DNA of 64,000 nucleotides from Theocolax elegans (GCA_026168455.1 CM047425.1:22522648-22586647); one strand, 5' to 3'; shown: positions 1 through 13,345, numbered from the stretch's first letter. The notes: generated by a model not told the origin, from the sequence alone. A program made the numbers and translations.

Positions 1-266
1 CCGCTAACTTAGCTCAATGAATTAACCAAGTTGAGTACTGTTATATTTTTAATGTGTGTAAATAATACGCACGATACTCCCCAAGAGAATTATAAATTGT
101 GTAGAATTAATAATATTTATTAGACATAAGTAATACACATGTGTGTGTGTGAATATACACATAAAGTTTTATCACGTGTTAAAGAAAATTTAACCATTTT
201 GTAACGATAATAAATTTTTTTTCGATCATATGAAAGTTTGTTGATTTAATACTTTTTTATTGACAG

Positions 267-1036
267 GTCGCCTATATCGTCATCGTATAGACGGCCCTAT
301 GATGAATGGTACATCAAAGAAAAGCAGCGACAAGTTGAGGAACGAAGAGTTATTTACGTGGGTCGATTGAAGGAAGGTATAACCAAAGCAGAATTACGAA
401 GAAGATTTGAAGCCTTTGGTCCCGTCGTTGACATTAGTGTACATTTCAGAGAGCGTGGGTTAGTACATCTTTATCTCAAATTATATTATTTTTTAGTACA
501 TGATTTTCTTTATGAATTTTATTTGTCTAGTAATTTGTTTCATAATTTAAAGCTTTCAAACTGCATGTTACTATTTTTAGGCACAATTATGGATTTGTAA
601 CATTTGCGTATAAAAATGATGCTTACGAAGCCGTAGAGCATGGTAACGATGACCCAACTCTACCTAGATATGATTTATGTTTTGGTGGACGCAGAGCATT
701 CTGTAAAGTCAAATATGCTGATCTTGGTAAGCACTATTTATTTTGTAAACATCTATAGTATTATATTATATTATATTATATTTTTAATGTTGATCGGTGT
801 CACTATGTATTATTTACTTTAGCGCGAGTTGAATTTTATTACAATTTTGATTAGGCCGTATTCATAATTTTTTGCATGTCTTTAGAAATTAAATATATTA
901 TATAACTTGAATTTTACCAGATGGTGCAGCAGGTAACTCATTAAATAGCAGAAATATGTTCCAACCTGAAGAGGAGAATACTTTTGACCTTTTACTAAAA
1001 GAAGCACAAGCAAAACTACGGAAAAGGAAAGTTTGA
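267..1036 (+). CDS. srl: C-terminal exons of PGC-1/spargel transcriptional co-activator (5' part outside window)
   Basis: Three exons join cleanly by gt-ag rules: 267-458, 581-726 and 921-1036 (TGA). The product has a basic lead-in and then an RNA-recognition motif. RNP-like segments are RRVIYVGRL in the first exon and YGFVTFAY in the second. These are followed by CGRRAFCK-like residues (FGGRRAFCKVKYADL) and the tail FDLLLKEAQAKLRKRK. This order (RRVIYVG, GF-T/V-F, GR-FK-YADLD, DSLLKEAQ) is the known C terminus of vertebrate PGC-1 alpha/beta and the single insect homologue spargel, a nuclear co-activator of mitochondrial and metabolic genes. Phases agree at both junctions. The upstream activation domain lies before base 1, so the first exon seen is internal. 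The family call is firm; function in this species is inferred. Confidence 0.87.
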
Positions 1037-2724
1037 CATACGTATTGTTTATTAGTTGTAAATGTAATTTAACACTTAGTTTCTTCGCTGCTTTGACATT
1101 TTGAAAATTTAAAATCATTTGCGGTACTTTTTTGTAAAGTAAAATATACCGATCTTGGTAAACAAATACCAAATTTATAAAATTTTACAAAAGAGATTTT
1201 ATAGCAAATTGCAACTTGAATATTTTACCTTTATTATACACAGTTAAATGTATCGATTTCTAATTGATAAAAACTCAAGCAAAATTGTGTAAAATAACAA
1301 TTTGACACGCGAATTGTTTTAGTCTAAACAAAATTTAACATTTAAGTATCATGTTGTTATGGTATTTTCAAAAGTCAGCAGCCTTTGCATTACGTTAAAA
1401 CTAGAAAAATCGTATTGCAAGTAGCGAAACAGGCGGTAAATATAACTAGATAAGAAATCATTTACAAACAAGAATTGCTAAGTTTCTTTTGATACAAAAT
1501 GTAGAATAGTATATACAATTGGGCAAAATATGAAATAGTAAAAGAAACATTTCACACATTTATGTTATTAATTTCCGATAGATTTATAATCAATGACTAT
1601 AGAAATGAAGTTATACATACATATTTAGAACAATTTATGTATACATTATTTGAGCGTATAATAAATTTGTAGGAAAATTTTTCTTAATTAGCAATGCAAT
1701 TTTATATTGCAAAGTTTTAAAAATACGCGATTAATGTAATGTCGATCTTAATCGATAAAAAACTGTACTGATTTAACCAAGCATTTGATAACTGTGAAGT
1801 ACATGTTAAGACGAAAGTTTTATTTGTACTAGAATTGCAAATACAATAAATGGGGTTTTTACACGTATACTGACTGCAAAAAATTTATTCACTTAGAATC
1901 ATATTTCTTCAATCTTTTCAAGTTAAGCTTTTCTTTACACAAAATGTATTGGCTAATGTCTAATTTCTAATTTTTAGGAAAGTAAAATTAAAAATTCACT
2001 GATATGCTTTACATTTCTATTAATTAATACATAGGGACTAATTTGATATGTTCCCCATTTAATACTATTTGCATTTCTAAAATTGTCATAGGTGTATTAA
2101 TATGTCTAAGTCAATTTTGGAAGTTAAGGGGAGGCACATTTGAAATTTTTATTATAATTACATGATTTATATAAGTATTTGTAGCAAAAATAATAATTTT
2201 GAGACCTTCATTGTAACAAAGCATTTAGATATATTAAAATTAATATATCTTTATAACCATCTTTATGCACTGTAATCTACAAAGTAGTTGCTTTATGTTA
2301 CCTATAATTTTGCTTTAACAAATATATACAAATAAAATATAAAGTAATTTTATAATATTTAATAAATTTGTATTATGACTTTTTATTAACATAATTGATT
2401 TAATTATATAGCAATTTTAATTTAATAATACAACTGATCCGTCAATTTACTTGATAACATTTAGTTTAAACTAACAAAATTTCTTTGTGACCTCTTTTTT
2501 CAATATTCCAAAAGTTTTATTACATTTTTTACAGTAAGTAAAAATGTATGTCTTACCTAGCAAAGCAATGAGTTTAGGTTTTTGCATGGTGCTCTATTAA
2601 ATATCTAAAAATGTAAACTATGTACAGATTTTAGAATTTTCAAAAAGTAATTAAAGGTTATTATACAATCTTTTAATAAGTTAAAACTACATTTATTAGC
2701 TAAAATTACTAAACAATGTAACCA
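1037..2724. other. 3' UTR and A+T-rich intergenic DNA after the spargel-like gene
   Basis: No convincing coding frame, RNA gene or repeat was seen. Candidate polyadenylation signals AATAAA occur near 1660 and at 1845-1850, so the first part is probably the 3' UTR of the upstream gene. The remainder is low-complexity A+T-rich sequence. Confidence 0.4.
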
Positions 2725-3373
2725 ATGTAACGCTGCACTGGGGATCAGGGTGCAGGTTAATAATTACCGATACTTTAATTAAAAGATTTATTACCATTAT
2801 ATCACAAGCTACTATGACGGGGTGGGCGCCAGCCGCATTGATTCGCGACGAGTAAGCGATAACTCGCGGGTTATCGTCACTTAGAAAATTGCTCCGTTGT
2901 CCTGCTATCGGTTCGCTGTAAGGGAGGGGAAGGGGAAGGAGGGGACCAGGATCTCGCACACACGAACAAGGTACGCAGCGGTACCTTAAGCGGCAAAAGT
3001 GAACAATCACCAACCTTTGTACGGCGATGCTCGGAGATATTTCCGGGATTTCGTTCACGCTCTCGCTTTTCTCTCTCTCACTCTCGTTCGCTACGAGGGA
3101 TATACTGCAGCTTCTCACAAGTAAGATTATCCGTTCAGGACGGCGGACCGTAGAGCTCTCTCCCAAGATACAATTGTTTCTTGGATTTGTAAACCATCGA
3201 TGTATCTGTTATTGATCTTATTGTCTATTTGCAGAGACATTATTATCAGTCTTTGTTTTGTTCGGTTGGTATTTAATTTGATGTTTGTGTATGTCTTAGA
3301 AATGTATTTGGAACAATAGGAAATAGCTACCGGAAAGAGATTAGAAAAATCTGCAGCCTGAATAGTTTGGTCA

Positions 3374-4317
3374 TTAGTTAAAAAATATCTCATGTGCTAG
3401 CACCCTCTCTTTTCCTTCGAAAAATTCTTCTACTGCATGTATTGTAGCCATGCCTGCAAATTTTGTCAAACCATGTGCACTGACTAACTCGGGATATTCT
3501 TTGCCCATGCTACTAAATTCCCAGATTATCTTCCTCAGCTTTGGGTAGTATTGCATTTGTGTAGAAAGATTTCGGAAGAATTCATTCGATACAACAAAGT
3601 TTAATTCATTTACCACTAAGACATTTTTCAGAGTCGCAGTTCTGCTGGCTAAAACTCTTTCAAACTGATTGTCTGCCGTAGTCCCAGTAAACGTTTTCAA
3701 AAGATGAATCAGTATCATATAGCATGTGGCTCTCTGATATCTTGCGCGTAATATTTTGGAGAAATGGACGATCGTGATGTCTTAACTGCTGTATCTATTT
3801 TTGGGATCAAAGTTTCTATTTCTTCTTCTGTTACATCTACCCCCGAATCAGCATCAGTCGAATAATCATCTATTAACATCTTGTAGCATGAATAACAGTT
3901 GAATAGTGATAGCCAGATTACTGAAGTATTTTTTTGGCAGTGGCTGCATCGTACAGTTCTACTTCAGTAACTCGTTCATCAAGATTTTGATAATTGTCAA
4001 AAACCCTTTTACTGTCTTAGTTGGGGATGCTTTTGTTCATACTCTGGTGGTAGGTTCCTGCCTAATCTATATAAGGAAAAATAACAGGTTTTAATGTTCC
4101 CCTCTTCAAGTTTTCCAAATATACCATTTTTTCCCTTATCATCAAGAGAGTCTTGTATTCCTTCATAAATTTCTGTTGTAATCTTTAAGTCCCCATGGCC
4201 AACTTTAAGTACAAAGTTTTTATGTCTAATCTGATAGTCTAGGTTCGCAGGTCTCTCATCCTCATCCTCGATGAATACTATTTCTCTAAAAATTTCTTCC
4301 TTATATTCAATAGACAT
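3374..4317 (-). pseudogene. Unrecognised decayed gene carried between the inverted ends
   Basis: From an ATG at 4317 the minus strand reads an acidic N-terminal part (begins MSIEYKEEIFREIVF, then a DEDERP stretch) to a stop at 4009. Protein-like sequence then continues through at least two frame changes and resumes in an open stretch 3718-3374, with segments such as LKNVLVVNELNFVVSN and GLTKFAGMATIHAVEEF. There are no introns. The composition is normal and not repetitive, so it was probably a real protein of about 300 residues. I do not recognise the family and see no DDE-type transposase motif. It may be the element's own gene or a captured host gene. Confidence 0.45.
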
Positions 4318-4470
4318 TATACTTATAATTTCTATTGTTGAAATTGACTAAACTAATATCTATATGAAGTGCAAACAGAGAACAAATTCTATTACTCCAC
4401 GGAGCTCTACGGACGGTCGATCCGATGACAACCAGTGACTAGCGTGCGAGTACAAGTGAACAAAGTGTGC

Positions 4471-4476
4471 GAGAGA

Positions 4477-4521
<45 letters not shown>
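4471..4521. repeat. (GA)n microsatellite
   Basis: About 50 bases of nearly pure GA inside the right arm of the 2725-4888 element. The opposite arm has a shorter, interrupted TC tract near 3070-3095. The open frames over it (RERERE) are artefacts. Confidence 0.9.
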
Positions 4522-4524
<3 letters not shown>

Positions 4525-4888
4525 CAGCCTCACTCGACGAAGTGTCCCGGATTCCTGTAAAGGTTGGTGTACCTCTCTCTGCTGACGGTACCGCCGTGTA
4601 CCGCAGAAAGTGCGTGCGAGCATCCCGTTCCTTCCCGTCCTTCCCCTTCCTCCCCTACAGCGTTCCCCGGTAAACAAGAAACCCGGCCACGCATCGGGCC
4701 GTTGGTCGTATGGCCGGTTGGTAATTTTCGGCTAAGATATCCGCGTATATCGTTATCTTGTCGCGTAGTAACGCGGCTGGCGCCCATCCCGGCATAATAA
4801 AGTGTAACCGTAGTTTTTTAAATAAATCTTTTATATAACGTACTTCTACTTATTAACCTGCACCCTGATTCCCAGTGCAGCGTTACAT

Positions 4889-6600
4889 ATTACATAATCA
4901 TAATAATGAAATTGTATATACTACTTTTCATTGTCATCACAAACCTTAGAGTTTAATAAAAGAATTTACTATTAACTTACTTTCTTTAATCAAATTAATG
5001 TTTTGTATAAACATTACTGTCAATTATGCATTAGAGGCATATTCTTTTGCTATTAAATTTTAAAATATTTTGCTATAATTTAACTTTTATAAAATAATTT
5101 TCCTAAACGGAAGTAACTTTTTAAAAATTTGTTGCCTCTTATTATAAATATCTATTAAGTAAGACAATCAATTTTATTTTGTTACATTTTTATATAAGCA
5201 TTAACGAAATGTTAGAGGTCAATATTACATTAAGTTTTAAAATTCTTATTTCACATTATTAAACATTTTTTCTGAGGTGAAATGTATAAGTAATACATAT
5301 ATAATCACAAAAAATGTAAAGTATAAACTATGTATTGGGACCTCTAATATACCTTTATTTAATAAATAATCTGAACGAAAACTACTGATGCCATTGATAA
5401 GTACCTAAAAAGTCTGATTACTCTCAATAAAAATTATAGAAGGACTTATTATATACTAAGAATGTACTGTTTTATGTATGTCTTGTTCTAAAACACACAT
5501 AAGCAAAATATAAATAATAGCAAATTATGCCACAAATGTTAAACGATATTGAAATAAACAAACGCGACATAACTGATAGAAACGAAAATCACAATATTTG
5601 TAAGAATATTACTATTTGTTATAATTCTTTAACTATTGTCTTCCAAATTATGAGGAAAAATACGTTAAAAAAATAAAAAAAAATAGGTTTGGGATATTAC
5701 CATCCAAGAAAAGAAATAAAAATTGCACATTAAAAATGTTTATATCTTAATTGTATTTTGCTAAGTGTGATGTGTATTTCGGTTATTATGATTATAATTT
5801 TTTATTATAAACAATCTTAAAAATCTCATTAAAAAAAGGAAACGATAAAAGTAAGAATTTGTAAGACTTGGTTTCAGCAATGTTGGTATATAAATTATTC
5901 AATGATACTCCCGTCATGACATCTCTAAATGCGTGAGTGACAGAGGAATGCATGTATGTTATTACTCCAATTAGTTTAATGTAAGATTGTAGATTTACAA
6001 ATATCGAATTGACCAAATTTATTTCATTATTGGTGAACGTATACTTCGGATTAATGGGTTGTCACGCGTCTTATCTTTAAAGAATGATTAACAGATATTA
6101 CTTACAATTAGTAATCCATCAAAAATAAATGTAACGTTAAACAAAAAATTAATAGTCAATCAAACATATATCTAAGTTCATAATGTACACGGCTTAAGAC
6201 AGTGTCATCTCAACCTGCATCACTAGCTGAAGATTAACAGTTACATCTTAAAAAATAAATAATAGAAAGTTTATAACCGCATGAAATGTGGCAGATGAAA
6301 AAGAAAGAAACCTCAGATACTTTGTACGAAAGAATAAATTAAACCTAAGCTATCTATTAGAGTAGTACGTATTTTGTAAACTTATTGAGTAAAGATGTTA
6401 TTTGTTCCCTCATAATTAATTATTAATTTTTATTTTACATTATTTGAAAGATCTTAATTGTCTGCAGTGGAATTCATTTCTGTATGATACGTTACCGAAA
6501 TGTGATATATACAGTTTATGTTAATTATAAAATTTTAGCATTGATAAGTACTGCAAATGGTTTACACGCAAGAATAAACATGTACTTTTTGGGAGAACAC
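4889..6600. other. A+T-rich intergenic DNA
   Basis: I see no gene, RNA, inverted repeat or tandem repeat that I can support. The few open frames are short and A+T-driven. Confidence 0.4.
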
Positions 6601-9557
6601 GTTTCAGGAGCGTACTTGTCACCTTGCGCGGTAAAATTTAGATTACATATGTACAAATAGATTTAAGCCTTCTAACGATACCTTTTCTGAAACTTGCATC
6701 TTTAAAGCACATTGTATTCTATCTGTAAAACAAAGTTATGTACTACAAGGTTAATACAAAATTCAATCAATGAAAAAGAAAATTTTTTATTCAATTAATT
6801 CTCTTGTACCTTTCAAATTGCTTTAACTAATATCAAGGCCATCTATATGTTTTATTGATATAAAAATCTACATGTGTCAAAACATTTATTTTTTTCTCTG
6901 TGACAATACTTTTTATTTTTATATTATAATTATATGTACAATGATATTTGAAATAATTATTTGCTAAATAAAAATAAATTAGTAGCAAAAATATTTGTTG
7001 ATTTAGACAAAATTTCTTTACAATAATATTTTTTATTATTTTTCACTTTTTAGTGATGTATTCATGTATTTAAACCTTTCTCGGTTGGATCGTTAATTCG
7101 GTTATTTCTACGTATGGCGGTACACCAAGTGCATAGAGGATAGCACTCGCAATGTCTGCTGCCTCGAGTGCTGGCATTTGTAAGACAGCCTCATATTGTT
7201 TAACTGCATTGTCCATCATTTCTGTCCTGACCAGTCCTGGACTGAGATTCTGAAAAGCCCACATACATTTGAGTCTCGTTTTGTTATCTTTTATATGTAT
7301 TTATATTAATACTTGCAATTTTAATTTATCTATTAGACTATGCATACATTATACCTCGATAGATCCAAATATAAAATTGAATATACAAAACGTGCAATAG
7401 TAGCAAAATTTACTTAGAGCTAATTTTGGTACGCGGTAATATTTACCTTGTACTTAAATGTAAAATTGTCACTCGGTTGTTTGTAATGATATTATTTGTA
7501 TATTATCAGATAATTAAAAGATTATCATAAATTAACAGTGTACTGTCGGTTGCAATCATATTATTTAACACAGTAATCACACTTCTGCATATTTTTAATG
7601 CAAATAATACCGCATAGTAGGCAGTAATAATATTCGAATTTATAACGACTCTTATCCTTAAATAATAAATGTTTTTGTATAATATCTTACAGTAACTCGT
7701 ATTTTGCTATCCTTTAGTTCATTTCCTAAGGTTTCCGATATAGCTCGCACTGCAAACTTCGTTGCTGGGTACACGTTGATTCCTAGATCTACACTTGGAA
7801 TTTTGTGGCCGACGACACTGTAAACATTACAAGTAATAAAAGTATATAGAATCGCTGCATAAATATGAAACATTGTACAATTTATGGTTCATAGTTTATT
7901 GAAACGTACCTATTTATGTTTATAATGTGTGCTTCTGTTTCATTCGCCCTCATCAATTTTATTGCTTCTTTTGTGCAATACAAGAGACCTAGCACGTTCA
8001 CACCCATAATTTGCTCTATATCTTCATTCGCAGTGTCTAAATTAAAACATATGAAGAATATCACTTTTAGTATTTAAATATTATTCATATCGATGATTAG
8101 TTAAAGATTGTAAAATTTGTTTGATAATTTACTGTACAGAATGATGATTTGATATAATAAGTTGTACAAAAGTATTATTTTCGTTAGCATTGATACATTT
8201 AATCTAAATATGAATAATAAAATTAAAAAATTTTACTTGAAATCGATGTTAGGTAAGTACAACATTTTAATGATTTTCTGTCATAATGATAGTACGTATA
8301 ATATTTGGAAAAACTATCTTACCCTATAACCTTTCGCGCGCTATTTTACTCACGAAAGTTTCTATTCTCAAATTTGTTTTAAATTATTTATAGGTAAAAG
8401 CTGTTTTTACATTTTAGGCACGATTATTACACCGATATTAACATAGGTATCATACAAAATTTAAAAACTATTAATGTTACATTAAAATTTTTTAGTGAAT
8501 ATAAATACTTAAGGTATTTGCTTCTAGATATAAATTTACATTTAAGGTTTTTAAAGGGATATTGAGAATAGAATTGTAGAGAAATAAAATTGATAATCAT
8601 AAATTAGACGCTTCTTGTTACATGTTTACTTTTAAAAAAACTATTCTGATCATAAAGTATAAAAGAAAAAATAGTTATGTAATTCTAAGACAAACATTTA
8701 TTTTATTTAAGATTTTCCTTAAGATTAACGAATTTCGAGATACTGTAGATAAATTGGTTCTGTTGAAACTCACAAATACAATAGCAGTACTGTTGAAAAT
8801 ATGACCTTCTACTTGTCGAATTACGAGAAACATATCCTATAAACTTTAGTTAAGTCGATCAAGAATTTTCTCAGTTTTCGATTAACTTTTTACGTAAATA
8901 CATGCACGCATGTATACATATATAATTAGAAACGTCTAAATTGGTTTAGTTTTCTATCAAACATATTTTACAATTAAATTTTTTTTCAGTGTATAATTAA
9001 ATTATAATTCATATATAATGTTAGATTTTTCGAGATATAGTAAAGATATAAAGTGAAAATATTTTAGCGCAGTAGAATTTAATATTAATAATTAATATGT
9101 TATATACCTTCTATTTTGTTAAACTTCATAATGCCAGAGTTGTTTATTAGAATGTTGAGGGTGCCAAAAGTACTCTTTACCCATTTGAAAGACTCTGCTA
9201 CATTTTCCTTGTTTGTGATGTCACATTGTCTCGCATAAAATTTGCCCGGTCCCTTCACAGATGACATTCCTTCCTAAAATTATGATTCCAGCTTATTAAA
9301 TGATCATTTTTAGCACATAATTTTCACTATATACCTACAAAGATTTAAATTATTATTTTGGTTCAATTTATTTATTAGTTATCCATCTTCATATAAGAAA
9401 ATAACATAAAAAAACAAACAAAACTCTATTATTTAAAATTTTAATTTCTTTTCTATGCTATTGTACAAAATTGTTATTAAATTCGTTCATGGTTATCCAT
9501 ACTATTTTGAGATAAATTTCTCTATGCATGCGATACATTTTTATTTAGTATTAACAC
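6601..9557. repeat. 3-kb tandem duplication, copy 1 (dehydrogenase exons 2-5)
   Basis: This unit is repeated head to tail at 9558-12530. The five bases AACAC occur at all three boundaries (6596-6600, 9553-9557, 12526-12530), a microhomology typical of tandem duplication breakpoints. Most differences are single-base or homopolymer changes. Divergence is visibly higher in the last 500-600 bases (after about 9000, around and beyond exon 2). Confidence 0.9.
7070..9273 (-). pseudogene. Partial second copy of the SDR dehydrogenase gene (exons 2-5, no exon 1)
   Basis: Exons in transcription order: 9108-9273, 7910-8036, 7691-7817 and 7070-7249 (stop at 7070). Splice sites are intact. The encoded residues equal those of the neighbouring copy, and the two base differences in exon 2 are silent. 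It contains NNSG-type active-site sequence (ILINNSGIM), the catalytic YPATK motif (Y-x-x-x-K) and the SPGLVRTEM segment. The first exon, with ATG and the TGASSGIG cofactor loop, is absent because the tandem duplication starts downstream of it. It could be a dead fragment, or it could serve as alternative 3' exons spliced from the upstream exon 1. The sequence cannot decide. Confidence 0.75.
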
Positions 9558-12530
9558 GTTTCAGGAGCGTACTTGTCACCTTGCGCGGTAAAATTTAGAT
9601 TACATATGTACAAATAGATTTAAGCCTTCTAACGATACCTTTTCTGAAACTTGCATCTTTAAAGCACATTGTATTCTATCTGTAAAACAAAGTTATGTAC
9701 TACAAGGTTAATACAAAATTCAATCAATGAAAAAGAAAATTTTTTATTCAATTAATTCTCTTGTACCTTTCAAATTGCTTTAACTAATATCAAGGCCATC
9801 TATATGTTTTATTGATATAAAAATCTACATGTGTCAAAACATTTATTTTTTTTCTCTGTGACAATACTTTTTATTTTTATATTATAATTATATGTACAAT
9901 GATATTTGAAATAATTATTTGCTAAATAAAAATAAATTAGTAGCAAAAATATTTGTTGATTTAGACAAAATTTCTTTACAATAATATTTTTTTATTATTT
10001 TTCACTTTTTAGTGATGTATTCATGTATTTAAACCTTTCTCGGTTGGATCGTTAATTCGGTTATTTCTACGTATGGCGGTACACCAAGTGCATAGAGGAT
10101 AGCACTCGCAATGTCTGCTGCCTCGAGTGCTGGCATTTGTAAGACAGCCTCATATTGTTTAACTGCATTGTCCATCATTTCTGTCCTGACCAGTCCTGGA
10201 CTGAGATTCTGAAAAGCCCACATACATTTGAGTCTCGTTTTGTTATCTTTTATATGTATTTATATTAATACTTGCAATTTTAATTTATCTATTAGACTAT
10301 GCATACATTATACCTCGATAGATCCAAATATAAAATTGAATATACAAAACGTGCAATAGTAGCAAAATTTACTTAGAGCTAATTTTGGTACGCGGTAATA
10401 TTTACCTTGTACTTAAATGTAAAATTGTCACTCGGTTGTTTGTAATGATATTATTTGTATATTATCAGATAATTAAAAGATTATCATAAATAACAGTGTA
10501 CTGTCGGTTGCAATCATATTATTTAACACAGTAATCACACTTCTGCATATTTTTAATGCAAATAATACCGCATAGTAGGCAGTAATAATATTCGAATTTA
10601 TAACGACTCTTATCCTTAAATAATAAATGTTTTTGTATAATATCTTACAGTAACTCGTATTTTGCTATCCTTTAGTTCATTTCCTAAGGTTTCCGATATA
10701 GCTCGCACTGCAAACTTCGTTGCTGGGTACACGTTGATTCCTAGATCTACACTTGGAATTTTGTGGCCGACGACACTGTAAACATTACAAGTAATAAAAG
10801 TATATAGAATCGCTGCATAAATATGAAACATTGTACAATTTATGGTTCATAGTTTATTGAAACGTACCTATTTATGTTTATAATGTGTGCTTCTGTTTCA
10901 TTCGCCCTCATCAATTTTATTGCTTCTTTTGTGCAATACAAGAGACCTAGCACGTTCACACCCATAATTTGCTCTATATCTTCATTCGCAGTGTCTAAAT
11001 TAAAACATATGAAGAATATCACTTTTAGTATTTAAATATTATTCATATCGATGATTAGTTAAAGATTGTAAAATTTGTTTGATAATTTACTGTACAGAAT
11101 GATGATTTGATATAATAAGTTGTACAAAAGTATTATTTTCGTTAGCATTGATACATTTAATCTAAATATGAATAATAAAATTAAAAAATTTTACTTGAAA
11201 TCGATGTTAGGTAAGTACAACATTTTAATGATTTTTCTGTCATAATGATAGTACGTATAATATTTGGAAAAACTATCTTACCCTATAACCTTTCGCGCGC
11301 TATTTTACTCACGAAAGTTTCTATTCTCAAATTTGTTTTAAATTATTTATAGGTAAAAGCTGTTTTTACATTTTAGGCACGATTATTACACCGATATTAA
11401 CATAGGTATCATACAAAATTTAAAAACTATTAATGTTACATTAAAATTTTTTAGTGAATATAAATACTTAAGGTATTTGCTTCTAGATATAAATTTACAT
11501 TTAAGGTTTTTAAAGGGATATTGAGAATAGAATTGTAGAGAAATAAAATTGATAATCATAAATTAGACGCTTCTTGTTACATGTTTACTTTTAAAAAAAC
11601 TATTCTGATCATAAAGTATAAAAGAAAAAATAGTTATGTAATTCTAAGACAAACATTTATTTTATTTAAGATTTTCCTTAAGATTAACGAATTTCGAGAT
11701 ACTGTAGATAAATTGGTTCTGTTGAAACTCACAAATACAATAGCAGTACTGTTGAAAATATGACCTTCTACTTGTCGAATTACGAGAAACATATCCTATA
11801 AACTTTAGTTAAGTCGATCAAGAATTTTCTCAGTTTTCGATTAACTTTTTTACGTAAATACATGCACGCATGTATACATATATAATTAGAAACGTCTAAA
11901 TTGGTTTAGTTTTCTATCAAAACATATTTTACAATTAAATTTTTTTTCAGTGTATAATTAAATTATAATTCATATAATGTTATATTTTTCGAGATATAGT
12001 AAAGATATAAAGTGAAAATATTTTAGCGCAGTAGAATTTAATATTAATAATTAATATGTTATATACCTTCTATTTTGTTAAACTTCATAATGCCAGAGTT
12101 GTTTATTAGAATGTTGAGGGTGCCAAAAGTACTCTTTACCCATTTGAAAGACTCTGCTACATTTTCCTTGTTTGTAATGTCACACTGTCTCGCATAAAAT
12201 TTGCCCGGTCCCTTCACAGATGACATTCCTTCCTAAAATCATGATTCGAGATTATTAAATGATTATTTTTAGCACATAATTTTCACTATATACCTACAAA
12301 GATTCAAATTATTATTTTGGTTCAATTTACATATTAGTTATCCATCTTCGTATAAGAAAAATAACATAAAACAAAACAATTATTTTGTTATTTAAACTCT
12401 ATTATTTAAAATCTTAATTTCTTTTCTACGCTATTGTACAAGATTGTTATTAAATTCGTTCATAGTTATCCATACTATTTTGAGATAAATTTCTCTATGC
12501 ATGCGATACATTTTTATTTAGTATTAACAC
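9558..12530. repeat. 3-kb tandem duplication, copy 2 (dehydrogenase exons 2-5)
   Basis: Second unit of the head-to-tail duplication, with the same AACAC boundary bases. It directly follows copy 1 and lies next to the unique exon 1 (13149-13281), so it is the copy joined to a normal 5' end. Confidence 0.9.
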
Positions 12531-13281
12531 ATTTTTGTACATATTATTGCCAGCAAAGTTTTTTAAATACGTGGAATTGCTTATACAAATTGTTTTGAAT
12601 TAATTGCATTATAAAGTTAATTTATTATGAATGAAATATATATATACTCTAACAACAAATAAATAAATATAATAAAGCGATGTGAACGAAAATAATGACA
12701 TAGGCGGTTACATTTAAAAAAATAAGCGTCGAGATTAACATAATAAATAAATATTTAAATAATTGAGCAAATACAAATATAAATACGCTTAAAAACAAAT
12801 AACTTATAATAAATAAAAGACAGAGATTGTTGAAGCAGAGAGTAGGAGAGATACTGAAAAAAATGTAAAAATTTCTGTCCCATTCAAGTGACAGCAATTT
12901 TTAATAGTAATAAAATTTTAAAACAAATCTTTAAACATATTGTCAAAAGCCGTCCTTGATTTGATAATAAAAAGTGTTATTTTATTGAATTTAATTAGAG
13001 ATTACCTATGTCTTATCGTCAGCCATAACAAAATATTTGCGTTTATACGCAGACTTACGATAACAAGTTATGAAAATACTAAAGAGTATTTGTACGCGTA
13101 ACTGGGTGTTTTCTTTAGACGAATAGTGAACGCCAAATAGACCCTTACCTTCATTTGTGCGACTCTCCTGGCTAAGCCAACGACGGTTACACCACTTCTC
13201 GACCAAAGATTTCGCCGCTGCCAAACCGATTCCCGAAGATGCTCCGGTAATCACCGCCACTTTTCCATTCCACCGGTCCAT
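10029..13281 (-). CDS. Classical short-chain dehydrogenase/reductase, DHRS11/farnesol dehydrogenase-like
   Basis: Five exons on the minus strand: 13149-13281, 12067-12232, 10868-10994, 10649-10775 and 10029-10208. Family landmarks appear in order: VAVITGASSGIG (NAD(P)-binding TGxxxGxG, residues about 8-19), CDITNKENV, ILINNSG (NNxG), NVLGLLYCTKEA, ININS with the expected catalytic Ser, YPATK (catalytic Tyr and Lys) and SPGLVRTEM. The total is about 243 residues, normal for DHRS11-like enzymes, and the exon phases (0, 1, 2, 0) fit. These are soluble NAD(P)-dependent oxidoreductases of small alcohols, ketones or terpenoids; the substrate here is unknown. Exon 1 carries one extra base after VEK (near 13190), which shifts frame just before the expected VTVVGLARR. 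It is either a real lesion or a sequencing error. Confidence 0.83.
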
Positions 13282-13345
13282 TTTACTTGATAGCTTTTAT
13301 TTGTTCACTCAAATTCTACTGTATACGAAGAGCAATATATAAATT
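13282..13345 (-). promoter_or_regulatory. Possible core promoter of the dehydrogenase gene
   Basis: On the minus strand a TTTATATATTGC stretch (about 13330-13341) lies roughly 50-60 bases before the start codon, at a usual TATA distance if the 5' UTR is short. In such A+T-rich DNA this is weak evidence. Confidence 0.25.

Larger units (their letters stand above)
2725..4888. mobile_element. Long-terminal-inverted-repeat DNA transposon, family not recognised
   Basis: The ends begin ATGTAACGCTGCACTGGG (2725) and finish with its reverse complement (to 4888). The first 38 bases differ at about one position. Inverted similarity continues inward, with gaps, for roughly 400 bases: a GGGCGCCAGCCGC block (2824-2836 and the opposite arm), a purine-rich GGGGAAGGGGAAGG block, a GCAGCGGTACC block, CACCAACCTTT, a (TC)n tract, and a GTAGAGCTC block near 3150 and 4400. 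The arms are G+C-rich against an A+T-rich background. No target-site duplication is clear. The middle holds a broken gene on the minus strand. A foreign, now defective DNA transposon is the best reading; the superfamily is open. Confidence 0.72.
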
